The notes under the pieces were generated by a model, which did not search any database, was not told the origin of the DNA, and saw only the letters and a list, made by a program, of their open reading frames with translations. From contig JAPVVU010000175.1 of assembly GCA_028571885.1 (NCBI GenBank), positions 1 through 6,653 on the forward strand: a stretch of DNA of 6,653 nt. The letters are read 5' to 3'. Position 1 is the stretch's first letter; each line of letters opens with the position of its first letter. The DNA comes from Gammaproteobacteria bacterium (GTDB taxonomy: Bacteria > Pseudomonadota > Gammaproteobacteria > GRL18). Position numbers and translations under genes: made by a program. Shown here in pieces: positions 1 through 6,538 of this stretch.

Positions 1-392
1 TAACCCAATGCTGTCAACAGCTGTTCAGCCTTTTCACCCAGGGCCGGCACTAATTCCATGGTATAAACTCTGTCAACCAGTTCAGCCAGTATAGCTGTCT
101 GGTAGCCGGAACCTGTACCGATCTCCAACACCCGATAGTCAGGTTCAAGCTGCAGCAGATCGGTCATCAGGGCAACAATATAGGGTTGAGAGATAGTCTG
201 GCCATGGCCGATACTCAAGGGGCCGTTATCAAAAGCGAACGCCTGCAGTTCTGACGGGACAAACTTATCCCTATGTACCTTAGCCATTACTTTCATCACT
301 TTGTCAGCCAATGCTTTTCTGCCAATCATATGGCTGGTATATATCACTTCCCTTTCGATATCAGCAATCATACGTTTAATATTTTTGTTCAT
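1..392 (-). CDS. pcm: Protein-L-isoaspartate O-methyltransferase, N-terminal part (cut by window edge)
   Basis: Pcm uses S-adenosylmethionine to methylate L-isoaspartyl residues that form in ageing proteins, which starts their repair in the cytoplasm. The first 130 codons are visible; the rest lies beyond the left edge. The family is usually a little over 200 residues, so about 60% is present. Family marks are the G-P-L-S-I-G-H-G-Q-T-I-S-Q-P block at about residues 57-70 and the SAM-binding motif I, V-L-E-I-G-T-G-S-G-Y-Q-T-A, at about 88-100, followed by V-Y-T-M-E, whose acidic residue normally contacts the SAM ribose. The ATG at 392-390 is chosen because the protein then begins at the usual distance from these motifs. 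Its ribosome-binding site is weak (AGGT just upstream). The reading frame stays open to about 430 but holds only a TTG there. It lies 78 bp downstream of the phosphoribosyltransferase gene on the same strand. The surE-pcm overlap common in gammaproteobacteria is not seen. Confidence 0.93.
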   Translation of the reverse strand, partial: MNKNIKRMIADIEREVIYTSHMIGRKALADKVMKVMAKVHRDKFVPSELQAFAFDNGPLSIGHGQTISQPYIVALMTDLLQLEPDYRVLEIGTGSGYQTAILAELVDRVYTMELVPALGEKAEQLLTALG

Positions 393-407
393 ACCTGTAA
401 ACCTGTA
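393..407 (-). repeat. Two near-adjacent copies of TACAGGT upstream of pcm
   Basis: Read on the minus strand, TACAGGT occurs twice separated by one base, and the second copy abuts the pcm start codon. The AGGT in the nearer copy is the only Shine-Dalgarno-like sequence for pcm, and it is very close to the ATG. The duplication may be chance or a slipped-strand event. No function is claimed. Confidence 0.5.
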
Positions 408-436
408 GCTGAAACTGTGGTCACCCAATATCTGTT

Positions 437-442
437 ATTATA
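437..442 (-). promoter_or_regulatory. Possible -10 box for pcm
   Basis: The gap between the phosphoribosyltransferase stop and the pcm start contains a perfect TATAAT on the minus strand, about 45 bp upstream of the pcm ATG. No good -35 hexamer is seen at 16-18 bp spacing, and the gap is AT-rich, so the match could be chance. If real, pcm could be transcribed separately from its upstream neighbour. Confidence 0.25.
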
Positions 443-470
443 CGGTATCATTATCTTACATTTCTATACT

Positions 471-1076
471 TCAGGTATCCATCATATGGATAATTTCCCT
501 GAGCCGTTTTTTCGAAATCCTGATGTTAAACTTATCAGCCAGATATTGCTGTGACTGTTCAATGCTTTGTACCGTTGCTGTTCTGTTGCGTAAAAAACCG
601 GAAATATCCTCGTAAATCGCCCATGGATAGATCAGCCAACGCCACTTGATAACCTTGCGGGCATAATAATCAACCGGCAAGTGACTACTGGTCTTGTGAT
701 GCACAACTGCGGTTCTTGTTTCACATGGCTGGAATGTCTGTAAATGCGCCAGCGCCAGCTCCAGTGTATCACCACTATCATTAACATCATCAATAAGTAA
801 CACCCGTTGATTGCTGATATCATTACACAGCGGATATTTGATAAGCGCTTTTTCCATCTTTGTTGAACCGGCGGTATAAAGTTCAATTTTAATGCTGGTC
901 AGGGCCATAATATCCAGATAATCACACACCAGCCGTGCCGGTACATATCCCCCGCGACCAATGGCAACCACCAGATCAGGATGAAAACCGGATGCCTTGA
1001 TCTGTTTTGCCAGGCGCAAACACAGCCGTTGTACCTCAGACCAGGAAATCAGCTCGCAACGTATTTCCTTCTCCAT
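471..1076 (-). CDS. Phosphoribosyltransferase-domain protein (type I PRTase fold), substrate unknown
   Basis: This complete 201-residue cytoplasmic protein carries the type I phosphoribosyltransferase signature V-L-L-I-D-D-V-N-D-S-G-D-T at residues 92-104. There the paired aspartates and the following loop bind the ribose-phosphate of PRPP. An earlier loop, A-I-G-R-G-G, at about 38-43 matches the pyrophosphate-binding loop. The W-R-W-L-I-Y-P-W segment near 145-152 resembles the COG2236-type branch of xanthine/hypoxanthine-like PRTases, so purine salvage or a nucleotide-related role is possible. The base specificity cannot be read from sequence. After the core there is a charged, probably helical tail of about 45 residues (about 157-201). 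The ATG at 1076 is supported by TGAGG eight bases upstream. The gene is divergent from nifJ and lies upstream of pcm on the same strand with a 78-bp gap, so co-transcription is possible but not shown. Confidence 0.85.
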   Translation of the reverse strand: MEKEIRCELISWSEVQRLCLRLAKQIKASGFHPDLVVAIGRGGYVPARLVCDYLDIMALTSIKIELYTAGSTKMEKALIKYPLCNDISNQRVLLIDDVNDSGDTLELALAHLQTFQPCETRTAVVHHKTSSHLPVDYYARKVIKWRWLIYPWAIYEDISGFLRNRTATVQSIEQSQQYLADKFNIRISKKRLREIIHMMDT

Positions 1077-1285
1077 AGTGATAACCTCAAATATTCAGCA
1101 ATGAAATCAACCTAATCGATAACGATACATCTCTTCTATTTAAAATATAGGTAAAATCAACTGATTAGGCCAGAGACAGGAACGATTAAATTGCTGAAAA
1201 TGTGTGATTTTATGTTATATTTCATCTATCATTATAGCTAAAACATACGTTCAATACAGGTTCAATTAATGACGGCTTTATACTG
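1077..1285. promoter_or_regulatory. Divergent intergenic region between the PRTase gene and nifJ
   Basis: This 209-bp AT-rich gap must hold the promoters of both flanking genes. It contains AAATCAAC twice (1104-1111 and 1154-1161, exactly 50 bp apart). It also has the inverted pair CCTAATC (1111-1117) and GATTAGG (1163-1169), the small dyad AATCA-AC-TGATT (1155-1166), and AACGAT twice (1121 and 1181). These could be operator half-sites but match no regulator I can name; a consensus FNR site (TTGAT-N4-ATCAA) is not present. For nifJ the best sigma-70-like pair is TTGCTG (1191-1196) with TTATAT (1215-1220) at 18 bp, which is weak. No small gene or RNA is evident. Confidence 0.4.
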
Positions 1286-4200
1286 ATGTCAAAACCACAT
1301 ATGCTCACCATTGACGGCAACCTTGCTGCTGCAACCATTGCTCACAAACTCAATGAAGTTATTGCTATCTATCCTATTACCCCGGCTTCACCAATGGGCG
1401 AATGGGCGGACGAATGGTCATCCAGGGGACAGGTTAATCTATGGGGAACTGTACCACACGTAGTAGAGATGCAGAGCGAAGGCGGTGCTGCCGGTGCTAT
1501 CCATGGTGCCTTGCAGGCGGGTGCCCTGACCACCACTTTTACTGCCTCACAGGGGCTGCTGTTGATGATCCCCGATATGTACAAAATTGCCGGAGAGCTT
1601 TCGCCTGTCGTGTTTCATATTGCTTCCCGATCGCTGGCCTGTCAGGCACTGTCAATCTTCGGTGATCACAGTGATGTGATGACCGCGCGCATGACCGGCT
1701 TTGGGTTGCTTTGTTCTAACTCGCCCCAGGAGGTACTGGACTTTGCCCTGATAGCTCAGGCAGCCAGCCTTGAAGGGCGAATTCCGATGCTGCATTTTTT
1801 TGATGGTTTTCGTACCTCCCACGAGATCCGGAAAATTATGCCCATTGAAGATGACATGCTGCACAGCATGATCAGGGATAAATGGATTATGCAGCATCGT
1901 GCCCGCGCCCTTTCGCCTGATAATCCGGTATTACGCGGCAGCTCACAAAATCCTGACATTTACTTCCAGGCACGTGAAACAGTTAATCCCTATTATGAAA
2001 AAATGCCGGCTATTGTCCAGCAGGCAATGGATCGCTTTGCCAGACTCACTGGCCGCGCTTATCAACTATTCGAGTATCTGGGCAGTGAACAAGCGGAGCG
2101 GGTGATTATACTCATGGGTTCCGGCGCGGAAGCAGTTGAAGAGACGGTTAATTATCTGACTCAACGAGGTGACAGGATAGGCATGATCAAAGTGCGCCTG
2201 TATCGTCCTTTTGATGAGCAGGCACTCATCTCTGCTCTGCCTGACAGCTGCCGCAAGATAGCGGTTCTGGATCGCACCAAGGAACCCGGCGCGAATGGCG
2301 AACCGTTGTATAAGGATGTGCTGACCGCCATCTCACAATATTTTTACACCCGGTCTGGTAAATTCAAGGTAATGCCGGGTATTGTTGGCGGACGTTACGG
2401 ACTGTCATCCAAAGAGTTTACTCCGGGGATGATCAAGGCAGTGTATGACGAACTTAAAAAAGCTCAACCCAAAAACCATTTTACCGTGGGCATCCATGAC
2501 GATGTGTGCCATACCAGCCTTGAATGGGATAACAGTTTTCGCACCGATGCCCATGATGATACCTTTCAGGCACTGTTTTATGGCCTGGGCAGTGATGGTA
2601 CGGTCAGCGCGAATAAAAACAGTATCCAAATCATCGGCGAGCAGACCGATCTGTTTGTGCAGGGTTATTTTGTTTATGATTCCAAAAAATCCGGTGCCGT
2701 CACTATATCCCATCTGCGTTTTGGCCCCAAAGCGATTCACTCGACCTATTTGATCGGGGACAACGATGCAAACTTTGTCGCCTGCCACCAGAACATATTT
2801 CTGGAACGCTATAACATGCTGGACAAGGCGGCCGATAAGGCGGTGTTTTTGCTAAATTCCCCGATTGCTGCCGACCAGGTATGGGATACCCTGCCGGTAT
2901 CCATGCAGCAGCAGATGATTGATAAACAGATCAGTTTTTACTGTATCGATGCTTATGCGGTGGCCAGCAAAACCGGTATGGGCAAGCGCATTAATACCAT
3001 TATGCAGACCTGCTTTTTCGCTATCTCGAAGATCCTTCCAAAAGACAGGGCGATCAGTGAAATCAAGGCCGCTGTAGAAAAAAGTTATGCCAAAAAAGGC
3101 GCGCACATACTTAAAATTAATTTTCAGGCGATTGATGAAAGTCTGGCTTGCCTGCATGCTGTTGAAGTACCCGCACAGGTCAGTAGTGAGTTTGAGATCC
3201 AACCGCCGGTTTCTGATTCAGCCCCGGCGTTTGTAAAAAATGTCACTGCCGAGATTATTGCCGGTCGGGGCAACGAAGTACCGGTGAGTTTACTGCCTGC
3301 AGACGGCACCTACCCGGTGGGTACAGCGGCCTATGAAAAGCGTAATCTTGCCGATGAGATCCCGGTACTGGATATCGACCTGTGTTCCCAGTGCGGCAAA
3401 TGCCCTCTGGTATGCCCGCACGCTGCCATCCGCAGCAAAATATTTTCTCAAAAAGAACTGGCACAGGCACCAAAAACATTTAAGCATACTAAAGTGAAAG
3501 GCAAGGGATTTCCTGAAGATATGCATATCACTTATCAGGTGGCACCGGAGGATTGTACCGGTTGCGGCCTGTGTGTTCAGATCTGCCCAATCCGTGACAA
3601 GGCCAATCCTGAGCACAAGGCGCTCAATATGGCTCCGCAACCTCCTTTACGGGAACAGGAGCGGGAAAACTGGGATTTCTTCCTCAGTTTACCCGAGTAT
3701 GATCGCAAGGCATTAAAAACCAACACTATCAAAGGTTCCATGGTATTGCAGCCCCTGTTTGAATTTTCCAGTGCCTGCCTGGGTTGTGGCGAAACACCCT
3801 ACATCAAACTAGCCACACAATTATTTGGTGACCGCATGGTTGTTGCCAATGCCACCGGCTGCTCTTCAATTTTCGGCGGCAACCTGCCCACCACACCCTG
3901 GACCCGCAATGCAGAAGGTCGGGGCCCCGCATGGAACAACTCGCTGTTTGAAGATAACGCTGAATTTGGTTTTGGACTACGCATCGCGATTGACCAGCAG
4001 ACTGAACATGCCAGAAAACTGCTTAAAGAACTTAAGCCTTCACTGGACGCCGCTCTGGTGGATGACATACTTAATGCCGATCAATCTGACGAAGCAGGTA
4101 TCTATGAACAACGTCAGCGTTTGACACAGCTGCAGAAACTGCTTGCAGCACGCACTGATCCCCCGGCCGCCAGTTTATCCCAACTGGCCAATAATCTTTG

Positions 4201-4900
4201 CCGCAAAAGCGTATGGCTCATTGGCGGCGATGGCTGGGCTTATGACATAGGTTATGGCGGCCTGGATCATGTACTGGCTTCCGGGCGGGATGTGAATATT
4301 CTGGTGCTTGATACCGAAGTATACTCCAATACGGGCGGCCAGACCTCAAAGGCAACACCTCGTGGTGCTATTGCAAAATTCTCCGCTGGCGGTAAACCTA
4401 CAGCAAAAAAAGACCTGGCACTATTGGCCATGTCCTATGAAAATGTCTATGTCGCCAATATTGCCCTGGGTGCCAAAGATGTTCAGACCTTACGTGCCTT
4501 TATAGAAGCTGAAGCGCATCATGGACCATCACTCATCATCGCCTATGCACCCTGCATTGCTCATGGCGTGGATATGAAAAACAGCCTGCAGCAGCAGCAA
4601 CTGGCTGTTGACAGTGGTCATTGGCCTTTGTTCCGCTTTGATCCCAAACGTATCGAGGAGGGTAAAAATCCCATGCATCTCGATTCAAAGGAACCATCAG
4701 TGCCCTATAAGGAATATATGCAGACAGAGACCCGCTTCAGCATGCTATGGCAATCACACCCCGAGTATGCAGACAAAATGGCACAACAGGCTCAGCATGA
4801 AGTGACACAACACTACCATTTTTTCAAACAGTTATCGGAAATGGAATGGGATGACAGCTCTGGTGCTGCAGCCATTAAGGAAAAAATTAAGAATCTTTAA
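1286..4900 (+). CDS. nifJ: Pyruvate:ferredoxin (flavodoxin) oxidoreductase, single-chain
   Basis: This enzyme oxidises pyruvate with coenzyme A to acetyl-CoA and CO2, passing electrons to ferredoxin or flavodoxin; it is oxygen-sensitive and cytoplasmic. The 1204 residues follow the full family order. An N-terminal pyruvate/TPP domain has Y-P-I-T-P at 29-33, E65 and R115. Domains II and III follow. A two-cluster ferredoxin domain has cysteines 700/703/706/710 and 757/760/763/767. The C-terminal TPP domain has G-D-G-W at 981-984 and S-N-T-G-G-Q at 1014-1019. The proximal 4Fe-4S cluster ligands C831, C834, C859 and C1090 are all present. From memory of the Desulfovibrio africanus enzyme, key residues here are offset by about +19, and the protein ends before that enzyme's C-terminal protective extension. 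The start at 1286 has only a weak site (GACGG, ten bases upstream), but the next ATG (1301) has none. No ferredoxin or flavodoxin gene lies beside it, so the electron carrier is encoded elsewhere. Confidence 0.97.
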   Translation: MSKPHMLTIDGNLAAATIAHKLNEVIAIYPITPASPMGEWADEWSSRGQVNLWGTVPHVVEMQSEGGAAGAIHGALQAGALTTTFTASQGLLLMIPDMYKIAGELSPVVFHIASRSLACQALSIFGDHSDVMTARMTGFGLLCSNSPQEVLDFALIAQAASLEGRIPMLHFFDGFRTSHEIRKIMPIEDDMLHSMIRDKWIMQHRARALSPDNPVLRGSSQNPDIYFQARETVNPYYEKMPAIVQQAMDRFARLTGRAYQLFEYLGSEQAERVIILMGSGAEAVEETVNYLTQRGDRIGMIKVRLYRPFDEQALISALPDSCRKIAVLDRTKEPGANGEPLYKDVLTAISQYFYTRSGKFKVMPGIVGGRYGLSSKEFTPGMIKAVYDELKKAQPKNHFTVGIHDDVCHTSLEWDNSFRTDAHDDTFQALFYGLGSDGTVSANKNSIQIIGEQTDLFVQGYFVYDSKKSGAVTISHLRFGPKAIHSTYLIGDNDANFVACHQNIFLERYNMLDKAADKAVFLLNSPIAADQVWDTLPVSMQQQMIDKQISFYCIDAYAVASKTGMGKRINTIMQTCFFAISKILPKDRAISEIKAAVEKSYAKKGAHILKINFQAIDESLACLHAVEVPAQVSSEFEIQPPVSDSAPAFVKNVTAEIIAGRGNEVPVSLLPADGTYPVGTAAYEKRNLADEIPVLDIDLCSQCGKCPLVCPHAAIRSKIFSQKELAQAPKTFKHTKVKGKGFPEDMHITYQVAPEDCTGCGLCVQICPIRDKANPEHKALNMAPQPPLREQERENWDFFLSLPEYDRKALKTNTIKGSMVLQPLFEFSSACLGCGETPYIKLATQLFGDRMVVANATGCSSIFGGNLPTTPWTRNAEGRGPAWNNSLFEDNAEFGFGLRIAIDQQTEHARKLLKELKPSLDAALVDDILNADQSDEAGIYEQRQRLTQLQKLLAARTDPPAASLSQLANNLCRKSVWLIGGDGWAYDIGYGGLDHVLASGRDVNILVLDTEVYSNTGGQTSKATPRGAIAKFSAGGKPTAKKDLALLAMSYENVYVANIALGAKDVQTLRAFIEAEAHHGPSLIIAYAPCIAHGVDMKNSLQQQQLAVDSGHWPLFRFDPKRIEEGKNPMHLDSKEPSVPYKEYMQTETRFSMLWQSHPEYADKMAQQAQHEVTQHYHFFKQLSEMEWDDSSGAAAIKEKIKNL

Positions 4901-4904
4901 AAAA

Positions 4905-4966
4905 CTTGTCCATAAGGCTCAATCTATAGATTAACAAAGGATAAATTTATGACCATATGGAACAAG
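4905..4966 (+). promoter_or_regulatory. Inverted repeat upstream of the zinc-ribbon gene, possible RNA stem
   Basis: CTTGTCCATA (4905-4914) can pair with TATGGAACAAG (4956-4966), giving ten base pairs with one bulged A and a loop of 41 bases. The right arm contains GGA (4959-4961), the only ribosome-binding-like sequence for the start at 4970. The loop contains the stronger site AAAGG (4936-4940) of the leader ORF. The left arm begins four bases after the nifJ stop. There is no U-tract after the right arm, so it is not a typical terminator for nifJ. On the other strand the stem is followed by six Ts, but no gene points that way. A role in translation control is inference. Confidence 0.35.
4921..4932. 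repeat. 12-bp perfect palindrome AATCTATAGATT
   Basis: This is a perfect 12-bp palindrome 20 bp downstream of the nifJ stop codon, inside the loop of the larger inverted repeat. It is too tight to form a normal hairpin and is AT-rich. It could be a protein-binding dyad or simply chance. Confidence 0.45.
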
Positions 4967-4969
4967 TAA
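4949..4969 (+). CDS. Short leader ORF (MTIWNK) ending at the start of the next gene
   Basis: A six-residue ORF, M-T-I-W-N-K, has a good ribosome-binding site (AAAGG, eight bases upstream). It ends with a TAA placed directly before the ATG of the zinc-ribbon gene, in the same frame. Terminating ribosomes would finish exactly where the next start lies, an arrangement typical of translational coupling. Its ribosome-binding site is better than that of the downstream gene. Alternatively, the TAA could be a nonsense change that removed a short N-terminal extension. That is less likely, because the zinc ribbon naturally begins right at the downstream methionine. Confidence 0.4.
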   Translation: MTIWNK

Positions 4970-5731
4970 ATGAAATGTCCAAAATGCCAATTTAAACAGA
5001 ATGAAAATAAAATTTCATGCCCCAAATGTGGGATTTTTTTTGAAAAATATACAAAATATCATCAAAAAGATAAATCAGAGAACAACAATGAATATTCCTC
5101 TATAACGTACCAACAAACGTTAACAGAAAAAATAAAGAGTTATGATTGGGCAAATTTATTATTTTATATTGATGATAAAACAGAGCCATTATTTTTTATT
5201 GGACGAATTATCAGCTTTTTAATTATTTTCATCTGGGGTTTGTTATTTATTTTTTCATCCATTGAAAGTAATTACGTTGGGGAATCATTTATGCACCTCA
5301 TTAACTTACCTTTTCATGAAGCAGGTCACGTGATTTTTCGTCCTTTTGGTTCTTTTATGACATCACTTGGTGGAACATTAGGACAAATGCTGATCCCAAT
5401 TATTTGCTTATGGACATTCCTTTTTAAATATCGAAATACATTTGGCTCTGCAATTTGTTTATGGTGGTTTGGTCAAAACTTTCTTGATATTGCTCCTTAT
5501 ATAAATGACGCCAGAGCAGGAGTACTTCCATTACTTGGTGGTAATACAGGCCATTCTGCGCCTTATGGCTTTCATGATTGGGAATATTTGTTAACAGAAA
5601 CAGGTTTACTGCACTATGATCAATTTATTGCCAGGTTATCCTTTTTTGTTGGGACATTGATAATACTGTCATCATTCGCCTGGAGTGGCTTTTTATTATT
5701 TAAACAAATGAAAAATCTAAAAAACAACTAA
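4970..5731 (+). CDS. Membrane protein with N-terminal zinc ribbon and HEAGH metalloprotease-like motif
   Basis: This 253-residue protein is of no firmly known function. It starts with a zinc ribbon: C-P-K-C at 3-6 and C-P-K-C-G at 17-21. A charged, asparagine-rich linker follows to about 70. Four likely membrane segments lie near residues 75-97, 133-152, 158-176 and 218-244. Just before the second, at 116-120, is H-E-A-G-H, the HExxH zinc site of metallopeptidases. N-F-L-D-I-A-P-Y-I-N-D-A-R (170-182) holds conserved-looking aspartates that could supply a third ligand, as in site-2-type (M50) membrane proteases. H-D-W-E-Y-L-L at about 202-208 is another distinctive block. An intramembrane or membrane-embedded protease-like role is inferred; an inactive relative is possible. 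The start at 4970 is chosen because the cysteines begin at residue 3 and a stop codon directly precedes it. The gene is much more AT-rich than nifJ and lies 69 bp downstream of it on the same strand. Confidence 0.8.
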   Translation: MKCPKCQFKQNENKISCPKCGIFFEKYTKYHQKDKSENNNEYSSITYQQTLTEKIKSYDWANLLFYIDDKTEPLFFIGRIISFLIIFIWGLLFIFSSIESNYVGESFMHLINLPFHEAGHVIFRPFGSFMTSLGGTLGQMLIPIICLWTFLFKYRNTFGSAICLWWFGQNFLDIAPYINDARAGVLPLLGGNTGHSAPYGFHDWEYLLTETGLLHYDQFIARLSFFVGTLIILSSFAWSGFLLFKQMKNLKNN

Positions 5732-5817
5732 CATTCTAAGAAGTCACTTGCGATTTCACCCAACTAACTCAATTATTTTAAGAATGTAGTTTGTTATATG
5801 TTGTTATTATTTAAAGA

Positions 5818-6297
5818 TTAATCGAGTTTGATAATTTTTAATTCATAAATAATATCAATTTTTTGAGAATCAGATTCTTCATCCTGTTCTGCATTAGTAG
5901 TATTGATATAAAAAGCCATATGTTCTTTACCCTTGACAGTTATCAAAGTGGCATAGGAATTATAATACATCCCGGCCTTTTGGCCTCTACCAGACAGGTC
6001 AAAATCTGTATCCTCCACAGGCTTTAAATTATATTGGTTATAGAGAGGTTTAAACCTGTTTTGCCAATCATCTTTCTGTATTTTGTCACTCACTTCAAGT
6101 ATCTGAATAAAATCTTTAGCCGCATTAAGCTCTTCGCCGTTTGGCGTATAAAAATGGTTAATTATTTCACCTCCAGACATTTTTTTAATATGGCTATAGG
6201 TTGTTCCATTAAAATCAAAATCATTTTTGAAAGGAGAGCTTAGTACAAAAGTAACGATAAAACCTATCAACAATACTGCTATTATTATTTTTTTCAT
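5818..6297 (-). CDS. Small exported or membrane-anchored protein of unknown function
   Basis: I do not recognise this 159-residue protein. It starts M-K-K and has a hydrophobic stretch at about residues 4-20, then S-S-P-F-K-N-D. This fits a signal peptide or an uncleaved N-terminal anchor, leaving a hydrophilic domain of about 135 residues in the periplasm. There is no lipobox cysteine; the mature part has no cysteines at all. Visible features are tyrosine- and asparagine-rich stretches, a predicted strand-like region around 113-132 and an acidic patch at about 136-144. The ATG at 6297 is preferred because AAAAGGA lies six bases upstream and a basic-then-hydrophobic signal follows. The longer reading frame from 6351 would add 18 residues that overlap the left end of the inverted-repeat element. 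The gene converges on the HEAGH-protein gene with 86 bp between stops and is similarly AT-rich. Confidence 0.75.
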   Translation of the reverse strand: MKKIIIAVLLIGFIVTFVLSSPFKNDFDFNGTTYSHIKKMSGGEIINHFYTPNGEELNAAKDFIQILEVSDKIQKDDWQNRFKPLYNQYNLKPVEDTDFDLSGRGQKAGMYYNSYATLITVKGKEHMAFYINTTNAEQDEESDSQKIDIIYELKIIKLD

Positions 6298-6328
6298 TAT
6301 GATTCCTTTTATTTTCAAACAAAGACAT

Positions 6329-6452
6329 GGGGACAGACCACGATTAATCAAGCTTTGCCGGTGTACCTGTCTTACCAGGCATTGCGAACCTCCATTATCC
6401 TATCAAATAATAAGAGAGAGCAGGTTGATAGTTTTAATCGTATTCTGTCCCC
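6329..6452. mobile_element. 124-bp non-autonomous element with GGGGACAG terminal inverted repeats
   Basis: GGGGACAGACCACGATTAA (6329-6347) faces a reversed copy (6434-6452) that matches at 17 of 19 positions. Between them are two further small dyads: TGCCGGT (6356-6362) with ACCAGGCA (6374-6381), and CTATCAA (6400-6406) with TTGATAG (6425-6431). The whole unit could fold into a branched hairpin. Ends beginning GGGGACAGACC recur, as I recall, beside REP-associated Y1 (RAYT/IS200-like) transposases in gammaproteobacteria. No coding capacity of that kind is present here, and no clear target duplication flanks it, as expected for that class. It could instead be a REP/MITE-type intergenic repeat. 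The element sits 31 bp upstream of the small exported protein gene and 86 bp upstream of the sensor gene. Confidence 0.7.
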
Positions 6453-6470
6453 TATTACGTTGTGACAGGT

Positions 6471-6498
6471 TCGACTTTAAAAAAATTCAAACTATACT
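6471..6498 (+). promoter_or_regulatory. Candidate sigma-70 promoter for the gene at 6539
   Basis: TCGACT (6471-6476, four of six to TTGACA) and TATACT (6493-6498, five of six to TATAAT) are separated by 16 bp. The transcript would start about 30 bp before the ATG at 6539. It lies just outside the right end of the inverted-repeat element, so the element need not supply this promoter. Confidence 0.4.
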
Positions 6499-6538
6499 AT
6501 ATTTTAATTGTCAGGTATCACATTGAATCGGGAGCACA

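Noticed and set aside
273..554. Plus-strand open frame of 93 codons
   Set aside because: It overlaps the start of pcm and the end of the phosphoribosyltransferase gene on the opposite strand, has no ribosome-binding site and gives a histidine- and phenylalanine-rich product without a recognisable domain.
2405..2788. Minus-strand open frame of 127 codons inside nifJ
   Set aside because: It lies antisense to a fully conserved part of nifJ and its translation matches no family; it is a shadow of the coding frame.
3290..3640. Minus-strand open frames opposite the ferredoxin domain of nifJ
   Set aside because: The plus strand here carries eight correctly spaced cluster cysteines, so the antisense frames are by-products.
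5732..5817. Possible bidirectional terminator between the convergent genes
   Set aside because: The only pairing found (CATTCT at 5732 with AGAATG at 5781) is six base pairs around a 43-base loop, with no adjoining T-run of the expected kind.
6298..6351. 18-residue N-terminal extension of the small exported protein
   Set aside because: The extra codons overlap the left end of the inverted-repeat element and lack a ribosome-binding site, whereas the ATG at 6297 has AAAAGGA and begins a normal signal sequence.
6329..6452. CRISPR-like or small-RNA reading of the repeat region
   Set aside because: There are only two repeat copies, in inverted orientation, with no regularly spaced units; a terminal-repeat element explains it better.
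6227..6526. Plus-strand open frame of 99 codons across the inverted-repeat element
   Set aside because: It needs a TTG start inside the opposite-strand gene, runs through both terminal repeats and encodes no recognisable domain.
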